A program made the position numbers and the translations under genes. 64,000 nt of DNA from [Phialemoniopsis] sp. UDSM-2020 (taxonomy: Eukaryota > Ascomycota > Sordariomycetes > Thyridiales > Thyridiaceae): contig JAEILZ010000001.1 of the NCBI GenBank assembly GCA_018873225.1, positions 8,184,001 to 8,248,000 on the forward strand, in the 5' to 3' direction. Shown here one piece after another: positions 43,025 to 54,900 of this stretch (position 1 is its first letter; each line of letters begins with the position of its first letter). The notes beneath the pieces were generated by a model. The model searched no databases and was not told where the DNA came from. It saw nothing but the letters and a program-made list of their open reading frames with translations.

Positions 43025-43053
43025 AAGCACAGGGCGACAAAGCACAGGGCGAC
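43025..43053 (+). repeat. two-copy tandem repeat, period 15
   Basis: The 14-base word AAGCACAGGGCGAC occurs twice in tandem, followed by GACGACGAC. It is a small slippage-type repeat in the long divergent intergenic region. Confidence 0.85.
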
Positions 43054-46000
43054 GACGACGACTAAGCACAAGGACAGGCGGGGAGGGCGAGATGCAGGAG
43101 TCATGACCACCAGTGAAAGAAAGGACAGCAGGCCTCTTCCATTTTCAAAAAGACCAAAGCACCAAAGCCTCGCACATGGCGAGGCTCCAGTAGTGAGTCC
43201 CTGTTCAACTCAGCGAAGCAGACATGACTTCAAGTCCTGACTAGCACACCCCTAGACAAAGCCCAAGAGACTCGACGATGGGCAGTTGTGTCAAGGCGAG
43301 GGCGATATGGGTAGTTCCATCCAGGACCAATCAAGCTTCTCTTCGGAGAGCACGTTGAGGTGGCACTGGTGCCAGCGACACACGAAGCCACTCTCAGAAG
43401 CATGGGTTGAATCCAGGGGGTCGCGCTGCAAAGACAACTCGGACACGGAGACGATTGCACCGACAGTAGTGTGTCGTAGGGGACAGAGCTCGGGGATGGC
43501 GAAGAACGAGACGCAGAAGATGAGGACGTTTGCTTGAAAGAAATCCAGAAAGGTTGCAACGGCAATGTCAAGAGATGACCAGCCATCGGGGACAACTGCA
43601 AAAGACTCGACCGTGGGCATAATTCCCACCAGGATCATCGCCACTGGCGTTGGTGGACACACGACGCAAGGACAGTCGACCTAAGACATTGCTTGGAACG
43701 ACGGTAGCAACTTGGGCCGGCATCAAGCATCGGGACTGAGGAAGCATTGCCACGATGCCGAAGTGCGAGTGCATATGGACAGGCAAAGGGGGTTCAGAGA
43801 AGCGACTCCAAGCCGTACTGGAGAAGGTGTATATATGACGACGTATTGATCGAGGTTGAACTTTCTCCCTTGGACAAGAGCACTAACTCGCTAGCCGCCA
43901 GAGGCATTGCAGGGGTGGTGGTAGACAGGACAAGATACGGTTCGGAATGTGAAAGGAGAAAACTTCAAATATCAAAGACATCGTCAACTTACAAGAGACT
44001 CAAGTGACTGAGTGAAACTCCCGAGAGATCAGAGTGCAGATGTTGCAGAAATCAGCCCGAAGGGAAAGATATGCGATAGCCGGGGAGCGATCGTACGAAT
44101 CGAAGGCGATAGCTGATTAAGGGTGTCTCAAACAATGCCGAGATCTGTTACTCAAGGAGATAAACCGCTCAGCAAGAATATGCGAACGAAGAACGAGAAG
44201 GACAGGCTACGACGTAGGTCGAAGGCACAATCCTGAAGATAGGGCGACCTGTGACCTTGTGTTAGTCCGAGGTATCGCAAAGCAACAGCGGTTCAAGTAG
44301 AAAGAAAGAAATTGCAGAGTGTGAGCAGAGAAGCAAAACGCCTGAAGTTGCGACATTTGAATATCGGAAATCCAGTGCCTAGGTCTTTCCAAGATGAATC
44401 AAGGGGGGCACTCCACTGCCCGAGATCCAGTGTTGGTAAATTCCCACGGAGAGTTGCGAAAACGGCCAGGTAGCGAGGGAGACTTGTCCGCAGCAAAAGC
44501 AGACTAATCACATAATCGAGACCGCATGCGCCGGGAGAGACTTGTCTGGGCGTCGTACGGTTGACTCCGGACGCCAATTGCCAAGATTACACGAGGCAGC
44601 AACTCAAGGCCCCTAGTAGACGAGGCTCGAGCAGTTCTGATGTTGATTGTCTTGCAGTTGAGGATCAACGTGTGGGCAATGGGCACGCCAACAATCCGGG
44701 GGAAATTGAGAATGGTCCCATGTTTGTCGAAACCCATATACTCCGCAAAACCAAAGGCAGCCAACAATCGTCTTTCGTCGCTTGAGTCCGGAATGCGTGC
44801 CTTAGACATAGCCGAGAAACCAGGGTGCTTGCACCGAGCGAGCAAGAGAGCCCCAAGCCGAGAGCTGAAATCTCCAGAACCCAAAATCGCAAGCCCAGCA
44901 CAGTTCTGCAAGAAGCTGAGCAGTGCCCGAAACAGCGCGAGACCAGTTGAACAAGATAGCGGGTTTCACATCGCTCGAAGGTGGCGTATCAAGCTTTGCG
45001 GCAGTCGCTGCTCGCATACCAGGCAGCGCATGCAAGAGCCATGGTAATGGAAGCCCTCAGTGGCGAAGCGACGGCCGAGATCAGTTCGTTTGAGCTTCTA
45101 ATGATGTCGAATATGTGCTCTCGCGATTGTGCATATCTCGGACGTCCGTCCGTTCCCCATACGCAGACACGGTCCGTTGCATCGAAACCACTGTCCGTTT
45201 TGTAACGATTCCGCACGACTCGGCTCATTGTTCACGGTCCAGACACGCAATGAGGCTGTCCCAGCGAATCCGTGGGCTATCAAGTCTTGCGCCTCGTGAA
45301 ATGCTCGTACCATATATGGGATTGCCGGTGACTACGCCATATGAGATGATCCGTCAAGGCGACACTTTGACTCCGATACTGTCGCGCGATTTCGTCCAGA
45401 ACCTTCGGACCCCCTTTCTCCCCGGTTTTATTCGCAGATCACGTATATATAGTAGGCGTGGCGCGCAATGCAGAACCTCTAGCTTCAACACGATATCGGC
45501 AAACAACAGGTCCATCAGACAGGATCGCACGTCGTGCTCAGTCCACTCTTGCAGAGTAGTCACGCACAAGCGGGTGGGACAGCGGTGTGAGCGGCTCCGA
45601 AAGATGGCTATGCACCAAAGGCTGATGGGTTGGTGGTTTTTCGAGCTGAGCCATATAGCATTTCTCGAGGTACGCGCGGTCGCAATCGTCGGCAGGAGGA
45701 AAGTCGTCGGCAATATCGAAGCGGCTCGATCGGTCTCGACGCCAAGTATCCAGATTCCATCACGCTCACATTCCGCCGCATCCGATAGACTCCACGATAC
45801 CAAAGAAATCACAAAAGACTCGCAAAGCAACAAAATGCGCACTTACTTTGAATGTAACCGCGAGGGCAAGTTCAGGAATCGTACAGTAGCTCCGGGTAGT
45901 AAGACCAATCCGGAACCTTTATGAGAGAACACGGGCAATCCGTTCTGAGAACTCCAGCGGTGATGATACAGAGGAATTGGCTCGCGACGAGGTCAATTGC

Positions 46001-46346
46001 CGAGGCTTTTCGCACAAAGACGAGGCGAAAAGAGCGTGCGAGTCACGGGACGAGGTGCGTCAAGGAAGGACGGCGCCGGAATCGGTCGAGATCGCGAAGC
46101 TTGCGGGCGTAGCCGAAGGAAGAGGTACTACAACGAGCAGAAAACACACACAAAAGATATGCTTCTTTCAAATCGCAGTACGACGACAAGGCAGGTATAT
46201 AAGGGTTACGTGTTGCAAGTTGCGACAAGAAACAAAACACGACCGAGGAGATACGACGACGAAGAACGACGAAAGAGGAGGAGAGAGGAAGAGAGTGTGA
46301 GGGTGTGTGAGAGTCAGAGGCAGAGTCTAAAAAAGAAGAGCAGCAG

Positions 46347-46367
46347 AGGAGGAGGAGGAGGAGGAGG
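46347..46367 (+). repeat. (AGG)7 microsatellite
   Basis: Seven perfect AGG units inside a purine-rich stretch of about 200 bases (roughly 46.25-46.45 kb). The purine/pyrimidine asymmetry could form triplex or unusual structures, or mark an untranslated leader. Confidence 0.95.
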
Positions 46368-46606
46368 AAAAGGGAAAAGAGACACGAGCTATTTGCGGAT
46401 GGTGGGTGAGGGTAATGAGGAAAGCGTGGAAGTTAGTGAGAGAAAGAGTGGAAAAGTCAAAAACTGGGCTCCATCCATGATGCGTTACGGTGGAGAGCGC
46501 AGGAAAAAAAGGATGGAGCCACCCAGGGCACCAGGGCAGCTGGGCACTGGGCAGGCAGGCACAGGCAGGCAAGCAAGTGTGAGAGAGGGATTGATGAGGG
46601 AAAGAG

Positions 46607-47505
46607 GTACTTGTGGTACTGAATGTACCGTACCTGTTTGCAGTTATTGCCTTACCCCAAGGAAGAAAACCGACCGGCGGAAGTACCTTACCACGGCCCA
46701 GCAAGAGGTAAAGTCAGGTACGCGTTTTCTTCTCTTGATCGGTCCTGGTGATTCTTACTTTATGCTCATGCTATGTTTACTGATGCTGTTCCCGTTTCCC
46801 TCCCCAACACGCCGGCAGGGACAAACAGCAAGACGGGCGCACAGCTCAAAATCGGGGCGGGCGCGCGCACGAATGAGCACTCTCGCACCAGAAATGCGAA
46901 AACTCATGGCAGCAGATGCGGGACACTCCTGCCCTGTTCTTCTTGAGATCTCGAGCCCACTTCAATGGAAGTACCTTCTATGGTCAAGTACCTCGAATTG
47001 GATCAGGCAAGACCATACAGGCATACCCTCCAGTTTCAGGCCAGGCCAGCAAAAGTACAGGGCCAGATGAGAGCTTTGGCTGCGGTACTTGACTGAACCT
47101 GGGCAGGCCTGGAGTAACTACCTACGTAAAGTACCTCTGGGGGACCAAAGATGGCCCCAAGTGAAAAAAAAAGGGTGGGTTCATGTGGGCTCTGTTCTTG
47201 TCTTTCGTAAGAGCCTAGTGGGTTGTGGTGGAGCATGGCAGCAAGCCAGAGAAGCCTTGGGAAGCCATGGGAAAGTAAGAATGTCTGGCCTTGGGCCAGT
47301 CAAATGCCCTGAACGCCTTCCAACAGAGCAGCCAGTCCAACAGCCCAGCAGGCTAACGGCCATGGTTCCAAAGCCATAGCAGGGGGGTAGGAGGGGGCGT
47401 GTCTGGCGAAGAGCTCAAAAGCTGGGTCAACTTGGTAGAGGGACCGTGCTAATGACGCCGGCTCGTGCTGGTACCCTTCTTGGGCGATGGCGCTATACCC
47501 GGTAC
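46607..47505. promoter_or_regulatory. GTAC-rich segment
   Basis: The palindromic tetramer GTAC occurs 13 times in about 900 bases, at 46607, 46616, 46625, 46630, 46683, 46718, 46971, 46988, 47055, 47085, 47131, 47471 and 47502. About 3-4 would be expected. Most copies are extended as GTACCT or AGGTAC. Function is unknown. Confidence 0.45.
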
Positions 47506-50500
47506 CTGGTCTCTCCAAGCTGCACTATTACGAAAAGAGTGCTGCCGTCCATTCATTGTCCCCTGTCCGTAAAGACTGGAAAGACATCAAGAAAGACACT
47601 CGAGCGAGGTAACCTCATGGCCATGCTGCGTCCTCTGGATGTTTTTCTGAGTTTGCACTGTGCTATGAGCCAAGCCATTGAAGCCGCTCATGATTCTGTC
47701 ATTGCCAGCTGTGGGAGACACTCAATGCCCGCGTCGGATGATAGCTTCGAGCTCAGAGGGTGGACCCCGACGCTGGGACCTCGGGGTGTGGGAGTAACAT
47801 GCTTCAGCCCTTTGAGATCTCTCCTCCCGCTTCTCCGTCAAGCAAGACGAAAAATGGTTCGAGATGCCCGGTTCTTGAATGAAGGAGAATCCCAGGCGAT
47901 CAAACAGTTCCATGATGAACAGACTTGGAGAGCATCGATAGGGCAATACTTGTCCTTCGTGCTGTTAATACTTGCTCCGTGATGAGGACTCTCCGACTTG
48001 GCAGCCAGACGAAGATGATGTTTGATGCATGAAAACTTGAGCCCAGCTGGACCATAGCCACAGACTCGATCCCGTGGAATCGCTTGCAGCTCCGGACTGT
48101 CACGAGCCCGTGGGAGTCATCTGTAAACCGGCGACAGAATCAAGCCGGCATATCCTGTGTAATCGCAAACCACGTCTTGCAGTAATAGAGGCGAAGTCCC
48201 TTGTCGTACTGCATTTCGTGATCAACCTAGCCGGTGGTCCGCAAAGGAGCACATCTTCTGCCCACATCTGCTGCCTCCCATGTCCACAGCAGAAGCAGAG
48301 GAATGCCCGCCCGGCCTGCCCAACGGAAGAGATCTGAGACCTGACATGCCTCTTTGAGGACCCATCGGCCTTTTATTAATGTGTCCTTTTCTCTTGTGCT
48401 TTCGTCTCCCTGGCTGGCGCATCGTTTGAAAGGTGTCAAAAAAGAGACAAGGGGAAAAAGCAATGTACTCCTCATCGCAAACTGCTGTCAAGGCAAACCA
48501 GGGATGGCGGGGTAGCACCAGAGTGGGAAGACTGGGCAATCTGTGGATGCCAGATCCTGGGGAGGGGTGATCTGAGTAATGACCAGATCTTTGCACCATG
48601 TGGGCAGTGCATTTGCATCCAAGTCCCAGACCTACGAAGTACGGAGTAGGTAGAATGCTTCTTCTTTTCAAAGTGAATTCTCCGACCCTGCCAGCGATGG
48701 TGAGGAGGTACCTAGGTAGATTGCGGGCTTCAATTGGGTTGATGGCGTCGCCAACAGCTTTCTCACGTTGATTTGCAGCAGGTTGCCAATGGGGTAGTGT
48801 CCCTGGAGATCTAGCTTCTTGGTGTCTGTCAGAGACATCACCAACAGAACACCCCTCTCAAAGGCGAGCTGTCATCCCTGGGAACCAGGAAATGGGAGAC
48901 TGCTTGAGGGAAGATCATTGCTTTCCTCCGCTGGCCCTGGCAATGACTAGTGCCATGCACCAGCATTCTTTCCGACATGTCTGTGTCGGACCCTTGGAGT
49001 TCTTACCCTCGCTTCCTGAATCCTTTTCAATCTGCATGATTCCAGGTTTTCGGCACCTGATGTCGAGTTACGGCTCTAGAATAACGGCATCGAATGCGCT
49101 TCACCGATGATCGCATGGCCGCATAGCCATGGCCCTGTGTGTACGGGCTGTAAAAGGCATCCCCGTAATGACCCTTCCCGTGCCTGATTCCCAGGTGAGC
49201 TGAACGATCCCCCGGAGCAATCTGTCAGGCATCGTCGTCGCCGGTCTTCCCGGCGGACCCAGAAAACGCGTGGATCGACGAGACCCCTGTCCGCACATTA
49301 ACCTGCTCCTCCTCAGGTACCAATTATCGCTCACCAAATTCGCTCGCGTCTCGAGTGCGGTATTGTCAGCACTGCGAAAAGCACCTGCGCATGGGTACGC
49401 AGGCCTCTTTTCCCTTCCCATCTGCCATTGAACGCTCCCGTTACTTGCTTTCAACGTGGTGCAACTTCGCCTTTCGCTGGCGACACCGCGCGCGCGCGAA
49501 CGCGACTGGAGAGACCAGACTGTAAGCAGGCAGAGGTATCGCGGTGGGAGTCCACGGCACCTCCATGTCTTACTGCGGGATACGAGTCATGGCCACTGCC
49601 TCCCGCCGAAAGCAAACAATCTGGTCGGTAAAATCTGACCCCAGGGAAGGGAGGGTACAGCACAAAGCAAGCAGTGTGTCTTTGAATGAGGTGCTCTTCC
49701 GTCCTCTTTCCCCCTCCCTCTCCCTCCCTTCTACTCCACACTAAGCTCTGGGCGTGCCTCTATCCGCACCCTCCCTGCACGAGAGAAATTGAGGACTCGC
49801 GAAAGAGAGAGGGACAAAAACCACAAAGTGCCCGATGTCGCGCTCCGTCGCGTCTGCAGCCCGTCCCTGCAAGTCGATTTCTTCCCCTTTCGTGCCAATT
49901 ACGCACATGCGCGTACCTAACCCACAATTTCCCACCCGATGGTGCAAGGGCCTGTAACCCTGACGTCTGTGGTGATCGCTCCCCCCCCAACCTTATCTGT
50001 CTCCCCTCACTCGCGATGCCACTCGGAGGGCACGCCTTTGCAAAGTCAATTGGCCAACATCGAACAAGATACTCCCGTTCTCGCCTGGTCTCACAAGAGC
50101 TCGTCTTTCCTGCGTATCCTCTGCCATGACCATCTTTCCTAGACAGGGCCGGACTCAATTCAACCTTGTAGCGAATCGGGATCGAGGGGGCCAGTGGAGT
50201 TCGAGTACAGGCATGGGCCAAAAAAGCTCGCTAGTCTGGCCTGGAGCATCCTGCCCTTTGCCGAGCCACAACCGGGACTGGATCGGGTTCCGCGAAATGG
50301 GCCATTGACCACCTTCTCCTCCATTGCATCACGTGGCATCATTCCTCCTCTCTTCGTGCATAGAACTTCTCTGTCTCCTCTCCCCAGTAGAACAGCGTGT
50401 AATATGTGACAGGAAGAAGTCTATGATGACCGTCGCCAAACCTCAATGTCATCGCGCTTCCTGATTGCCCGTTGCGAGTTCACTTGGGTACTCGCTGTAG

Positions 50501-51189
50501 CACTGTCCACTCCAGATCGATCATTGCTGCACCCAGTTCAGCTCGGCAAGGCACTAGCACACCCCGGTTTATGTAGCTAGCTGAGCTATTGACCTAGGCT
50601 TGGCATCTAAGGCGAGGCAAGTGCTTTGCTAAGACTCGCAGGTCTCGATGTTTCAAAACGGCGCAGATCATCAGCTCTGGTCGACACAATTGTGATTTAG
50701 GCGACACCACCACATCCCACCATTATCCTTGTTCCACTTATCCGGGCCGGGGTAAAGTTACTTTGATGATTACTTTCGACAGATATTTCACCTTGGTTCG
50801 TCTTGTCTGGCCAGAAGGTGGCTTTCCGTTGGCCATGGATTAAATCCTAGATAGGTTTGGTCAAGGATACGAACGTGCAGCACCTAGACGTAGACTCCAA
50901 ATGTTGACTGTAAGACTCTCTGGCCTGCAGTCACCAGTGGATGCGGCTTATCACTGCTTCACATCATATCATACTAAATTCTGCTTAACAATATATCGTA
51001 CCAAGCCGGACTGGAGCTCCATAGGTTGTAGCATGACCCGGATGTATAGAGTACGAATGTCAATATCGGTTCAAACAGTGTAGAGTATCTCAATGAAGCA
51101 GATGCGGATAGGAGCAATTCGAGTTCTTTTGCCCTGGTCTATACATTTCGGGCATCATTATTCGATTCATGATTCCAAGTGAGATGAGT

Positions 51190-51272
51190 TTCACTTCAAT
51201 GCATGAGAGAGAACTTATCATTTTCGAGTATATCTATCTAAATCCTTTACCAGGATATTCACTTCAATGCAT
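51190..51272 (+). repeat. 15-base direct repeat, 68 bases apart
   Basis: TTCACTTCAATGCAT occurs at 51190-51204 and again at 51258-51272 in an AT-rich stretch. It adjoins the coding remnant on the minus strand. The origin is unclear. Confidence 0.8.
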
Positions 51273-51316
51273 ATTCCGTTCCATTTTGAGACTGTTCACG
51301 ATATCAGCAGAGCTAG

Positions 51317-51656
51317 TCAATCAATTAAGAGACTCTGAACCCTCATATCAAACCCGAGGTATTTCAAGGCATGAATACATGTGTACAGCTGCTTTCCAGC
51401 ATATCCGGCATCAGGTGGAACCATGTGGAAGTCGTGCGAGACAGTTGCCACCTGGGCTGCTAGGTCTGTGTCGGTCTTCAACGCTTTCCTGAGAACTTTC
51501 AATATTGGAAATTTGGAGTGATATTCATCCTTTTGAAGCCAAATTAGATGGAAGAATCAGTACCATTTTAGACAGCTCTTGCACTGCGTGTATCTCGAGA
51601 TCTTGATGATATTGCAGCAGTTCTAGGGCGCACGTGTTGATAGCCGATAAGGCGGC
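51317..51656 (-). pseudogene. frameshifted coding remnant of unknown family
   Basis: Two overlapping minus-strand open stretches look protein-like in different frames. The upstream one (51656-51528, 43 codons) includes CALELLQYHQDLEIHAVQEL. The downstream one (51556-51317) includes KALKTDTDLAAQVATVSHD and ends at a stop. They overlap by 29 bases, and a one-base shift there would join them. No intron of normal size fits between them, and upstream and downstream sequence carries stops in all frames. I infer a decayed C-terminal gene fragment. Helical, mixed-charge composition is visible, but I recognise no family. Confidence 0.35.
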
Positions 51657-51903
51657 TTAATCAGCAGCAAGGTGTGTGTCCCCGCCACCACGGCAGGTCG
51701 GTGACAGCTTGCGTGAGCTCCTTGTTGACTAAAACACCAGGCACAGCCGACTGACGACTCGGATGTGGCGGCGGCGACCCCTCAATGAAAACATAGACCG
51801 GATCTCCCCTGAATGTTTTGAAGACGTCCTGCTCCTACATCATACTCTATGATAATTTCATGAGCACTACATCGTTTTCCCTCGCCCACCTCGCAACCCC
51901 GCG

Positions 51904-54900
51904 ATGGCCGATCCGACGCCAGAGCAGCGAGAGCTGAACCTCGTCGAGAAGGTGGATTTTAGAATCCTCAGTGTGGCCAACAATGAGGAGAAGCTCCAGG
52001 AGCTTCTGCAGAAGTTTCTAGCACCGCTACTTCTCAAGGCCGGCAGCGAACATGCCTCCGTCCGGAGCAAGGTGTGTGCTCCGTGCATGGATGCAACCCG
52101 GACGACTCAACAGTCGCTTACCTAATAATATAGGTCATCACGATATGCCAAAGATTAAAGACGTTCATCCAGCCGCCTGGGTCAGTATCCTAGCACTGGG
52201 AATGCTCTGTCATGTGCTAACATCGTTCGTAGCGTTGTCCTTCCTGTCGGCGCGCTGTTGGATCAGTTCAAGGCTGCGGAATCACCAGTCTTGAAGCAAT
52301 TGGACTTGATGTTCATTCAGCATAGCATTGGACGCTTGAGACCTCTTGAGAGGCGAGGCCTGATATCCAAGGCTCTCGAAGGCATCTCAAAAGAGAAAGT
52401 AAACCCTTCCGGTCTCTTTAACGCGGCTCTTCGCATACTGCCGGATGTCAAAATTCCGCCGAGGGGTAGCAAGGAAGATGGTGCATTCCGTCAGGAGATT
52501 GGTCTGCAGGATCCATCCGATGCCAAGTTCGTCGCCCACTGGTTCGGCCGCCTGCTTCTGCTCAAGGTCACCTCGGCAGGGGCTGCTGCGCAATCTACTG
52601 GCCTGACCGACGGCGAGATCAAGTTTTTGACGCTGGGTAAGCCAGACACCTGGAACACTACAGCGGAGACGGGGATGAGTCTATCAGAGACTCGTATACG
52701 CGTCGCAACTCTCCTTGCAAGTGGCGCTTTTGTCGACGAGGAACGTATTATGCCTGCTATCTTCGCTTCCGCCAGCACCGACTCTCGTGTTTCGTCCATT
52801 GGCGACGATCTGATGAAGAGGACTACCGTGTCATTGGAGGAGAAGAGCCTTGTGGAAGATCTCTTTAATGCACACGCAGTGCTTGCGGCTCCATACCGAA
52901 CGCGCATCCTCAACCTGTTGAGCAAGTCCGCCGAGGCAGCGAATTGTACCAGCGAGATTCTTGCCGCAGTGGAATTGGACATGGGCGAATCGGGAGAAAT
53001 GCAGGCATCTCTGGGAAGCACCACAAATTCCAAGGGGCTGGAGGTGACAAAGCTCTACAGGGCACTGTTTGAGTTCATCAACTGGGTGGCGCGGATAGGA
53101 CCCAAAAACGGCGAATTCAAGATCGGAGAACCACTACTGGCGCACATGCAAAAGTACATTGTCGATCAAGGATTCCCGGAGCCGAACGCTCTCAACGAGG
53201 AGCAAGCTTCGTTAAGATCAAGAGCATACGAAACCATCGGATCACTAGCCAAAGGCGCTCGCATGTCTCTCCAGGACCGGCTTTCACTGGCATGTTGGTT
53301 GTTCAAGGCATTGGCTGAGGACCCAACCGCGGAGGTTGTCGTCAACATTGACGGTGCACTTTCTAGCATGACATCTCTTTTCCAACCACCCTACGACCTG
53401 AGATCCGATGAATATCTCAAAACTCTGCTCTTGACCTACATGGACGCACAAGTGGGCGAGAACGGGGTCAAGCGAAGTGCGAGACATGCGGCTGTGAAAT
53501 GGGCCAACACTTGCCTATCGTTCTCGGACGTGACCGCGAGATGGATCGATATACTTGCGATAGCGGGGGTCCGCGATGAGCGCAGCGACGTAGTTGAGGA
53601 GGGTCAGAAGGGCCTCGATCCCTGGACATACTATGCACACGACAACAACCAAGACCTTGAGCTGCCCGACTGGCAAAAGATGGTTGTCGCATTCTTCTGT
53701 GGCCAGATTAATAACATGACCTCCCCCGAGTGGCGAGGTGAAGCGACTAAGCGCGATTTTCCGTTTGCCAATTTCCATAGGGGTAACATTCAGGCATTCC
53801 CGGTCGCGCTCAACTACTGCAAGCAGATTCTCCTTCTGACTGCGCTCAAGGACACCTTCAAGGTCGAGCCAGGTTGGGAGAGGCAGCTGGAGAATCTCGT
53901 CCAGTCCGATAAGCAGAGCCGCGAGACGGTTCGAGCGTACCTCAAGCGCAACCCTAAGTGGCTTGTACCCTACTTGAGGGCAGCCAGTGTGGACCTGCAG
54001 CAGGAATACGGCGTTAGCAACGAGCAGTCGGCTAGGTGCTTCGTGGAGATACTGTCTCTTGCTCCCAAAGAGATTGCTGGGGACATGGCGTCGCCTCTGC
54101 ATGACCTCCTGCCCTTGGTCAGGTCCAACAAGAAAGAGATCCGGGTGCTTGGTGCTAGAGCCCTTGGAATTCTGGCGCCCCATCCCGCCAACCCGCCAGA
54201 GGACGTTCAGCGTCTCAAGGACAGACTCATCATCACCACGGAATCCTGGGGCACTGCGGTTGGATCGGAGCTCAACGCTGTGGAAGGCGCGTTCCTCGCT
54301 CTAGGGCGTGTAGGCTCGAGATCAGTTTATTATGCACCTGACTCAGCAACAACTATCTTTCAGGAGATGGGCACGATCTTCCCCTCAGCCAAAGAAATTG
54401 AGGGCATGTCGGCCTCGCTTCAAGACGCCTTGTTCGAGAGCCTTTCGCAGCTGTGGACCGCAGGTCTGCCCGTGTTGACGAAGGAAGTGGATGAGACCAA
54501 GGCACTGATCGACATGCTCACGGTTAAGGCGAAGAAGTCCAACGAACGAGCAATCACCGCCCTGGGAAGACTTGCAATCTCTTTGAAGGCGCCCAGTAAC
54601 GGCAAGAACCCGGAATTGACCTCCAAAATCATCGAGAAGCTCTACGAGCTAGAGGAGATCAAGCAGGCGGAGGTGCACTTCGCGGTGGGCGAGGCGATCA
54701 CGGCTGCGGTGGCGTGCTGGGATTCGGACGTTGTTCAGCTGACACTTGATGTCGATGTCGATGATACGTCTTACCAGGTCGGTAGACAGTCTGCACAGGT
54801 CACTGAAGTTCTCGAGAAGCTTCTGGAGAACTGCAAGTCGACCAAGCCGTCGCTGCTCAAGGCCTCTGGTATCTGGCTGTTCTGCCTCATTCAGCATTGC

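Larger units (their letters stand above)
42844..51903. other. 9-kb divergent intergenic region, RNA-binding protein to Ecm29
   Basis: This is by far the largest gap in the window. Open frames up to 357 codons exist (for example 45.1-45.9 and 46.0-47.1 kb, plus strand), but their translations are Arg/Lys/Ser-rich, start with non-ATG codons or overlap repeats, and none has a domain. Contents I can support: two short tandem repeats near 43 kb, an AGG repeat at 46.35 kb, a GTAC-rich stretch at 46.6-47.5 kb, an AT-rich part at 51.0-51.6 kb with a 15-base direct repeat, and a frameshifted coding remnant at 51.3-51.7 kb. No tRNA or transposon ends were seen. Confidence 0.55.

Noticed and set aside
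45115..45924. 269-codon plus-strand open frame in the long gap
   Set aside because: The frame opens at GTG, the translation shows no family, and a similarly long frame exists on the opposite strand.
45997..47070. 357-codon plus-strand open frame
   Set aside because: It runs through a purine-rich AGG repeat and encodes a very Arg/Lys/Gly-rich product with no domain; purine bias explains the absence of stops.
42844..51903. Search for tRNA genes, CRISPR-like arrays and transposon terminal repeats in the long gap
   Set aside because: No box A/box B pair, no regularly spaced repeat series and no paired terminal repeats with target-site duplication could be found by eye.
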